Of a stretch of 52,488 bases of DNA, positions 52,157 to 52,488 are shown piece by piece (positions within the stretch are counted from its first letter, which is position 1; every line of letters starts with the position of its first letter). A program made the translations under genes and the position numbers. The notes beneath the pieces were generated by a model. The model did no database searches. It saw nothing but the letters and a program-made list of their open reading frames with translations, and had not been told where the DNA came from. The stretch comes from Planctomycetota bacterium. Its GTDB lineage: Bacteria; Planctomycetota; Uabimicrobiia; Uabimicrobiales; Uabimicrobiaceae. The stretch is taken from assembly GCA_029260735.1 (NCBI GenBank), contig JAJDCR010000163.1, positions 1 to 52,488 of the forward strand, given 5' to 3'.

Positions 52157-52488
52157 CGCACTATTTATACGATACCTGAAAAACATGCATTTAATCTAGG
52201 CCCATATTTTATAAGGTTTAGTCGTGCCAGGCACCAGTAGCATTAAGTTAAGCTGTAGCCTTTATATTTTTTTCCCCTCCGCGGTGGATTTTGAATAGAA
52301 AAGAATTTCACGCAAAGGCGCAAAGAAAAGCAAAGGAAGATGTAAAGAATCTTTATGTTGATGAAATTCTCCGAATTTATCTCTTGCCTGGATTTTTTTT
52401 CTCCTTGGCGCCTTTGCGTGAAATTCTTTTCTTTCTTTAACTTTAAGACGGACTCTTTCACTGCACCTTGAAAATATGCAAATCCAAA
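52071..52488. other. End of window: duplicated leader and repeat copy C
   Basis: The first 85 bases are the duplicated CotH upstream sequence. Repeat copy C fills the rest. The minus-strand frame at 52243-52461 is a palindrome artefact. Confidence 0.75.
52155..52488. repeat. Dispersed repeat, copy C (runs off the window)
   Basis: It matches copy A from TACGCACTATTTATACG onward, through GCACCAGTAGCATTAAG and the CACGCAAAGGCGCAAAG palindrome, and is cut at CCAAA. It starts exactly at the right edge of CotH duplication unit 2. Confidence 0.9.

Overview
The window is low-GC bacterial DNA (I judge under 40%, not computed). It reads as a chromosome segment of a diderm from the PVC/Planctomycetota side of the tree. 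The reasons are a Ser/Thr kinase fused to a formylglycine-generating-enzyme-like domain, many lipoproteins, PEP-CTERM proteins, CotH-like kinases, a planctomycete-style HD/nucleotidyltransferase protein and futalosine-route menaquinone genes. The kinase N-terminus resembles those of Candidatus Uabimicrobium-like planctomycetes, but this is recollection, not a search result. I saw no rRNA, tRNA or CRISPR array.

Layout. 1-5.7 kb: an inverted repeat, a two-domain Cu/Zn superoxide dismutase lipoprotein (minus), then a Prc/Tsp protease, an HD/nucleotidyltransferase protein and a small HTH regulator (plus). 5.7-11.5 kb (minus): an M29 aminopeptidase, a long-chain acyl-CoA ligase and an MrfA-like helicase. 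11.6-14.2 kb (plus): a small membrane protein coupled to a UvrD/PcrA-type helicase. 14.3-16.4 kb: two related, convergent PEP-CTERM proteins around a dispersed repeat, plus an orphan AbrB-like protein. 16.5-23.3 kb (minus): a six-gene operon of two small lipoproteins (one Bor-like), the kinase, a TraB/EreA-like protein of unknown function, a CAT-fold acyltransferase and an M64-like metallopeptidase.

23.6-34.3 kb is the most coherent metabolic region. Two converging operons carry every step from chorismate to 1,4-dihydroxy-6-naphthoate: mqnE, an mqnA-mqnC fusion, mqnB and mqnD. They also carry a second MqnA/MqnD-family protein, a cupin, a class III aminotransferase and a DctB/DctD-like sensor kinase and sigma-54 activator. 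A near-perfect sigma-54 (-24/-12) promoter lies about 80 bp before mqnE, so the two-component system may control menaquinone synthesis.

34.3-40.6 kb (minus): a 17-copy octamer tandem repeat, then an operon read from about 40.6 kb down to 34.7 kb. It holds a thioredoxin-like lipoprotein, a fatty acyl reductase with an SCP2-like tail, an adenylate-forming enzyme, an alpha/beta hydrolase, a TPR protein and a HEAT-repeat lipoprotein.

40.7-52.5 kb is an accessory, repeat-rich region. It holds a Stf0-type sulfotransferase, two PEP-CTERM proteins, a PEP-CTERM remnant, a leucine-rich-repeat remnant, a 5'-truncated AlbA_2/HATPase protein whose tandem repeat seems to be read in a shifted frame, a large SF1 helicase-nuclease, and a tandem duplication of a CotH-like gene split by a small transposon-like element with an apparent 7-bp target duplication. 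Three copies of a roughly 350-bp dispersed repeat (the CGCAAAG-type palindrome) lie in the window. One of them supplies the last codons of a PEP-CTERM gene.
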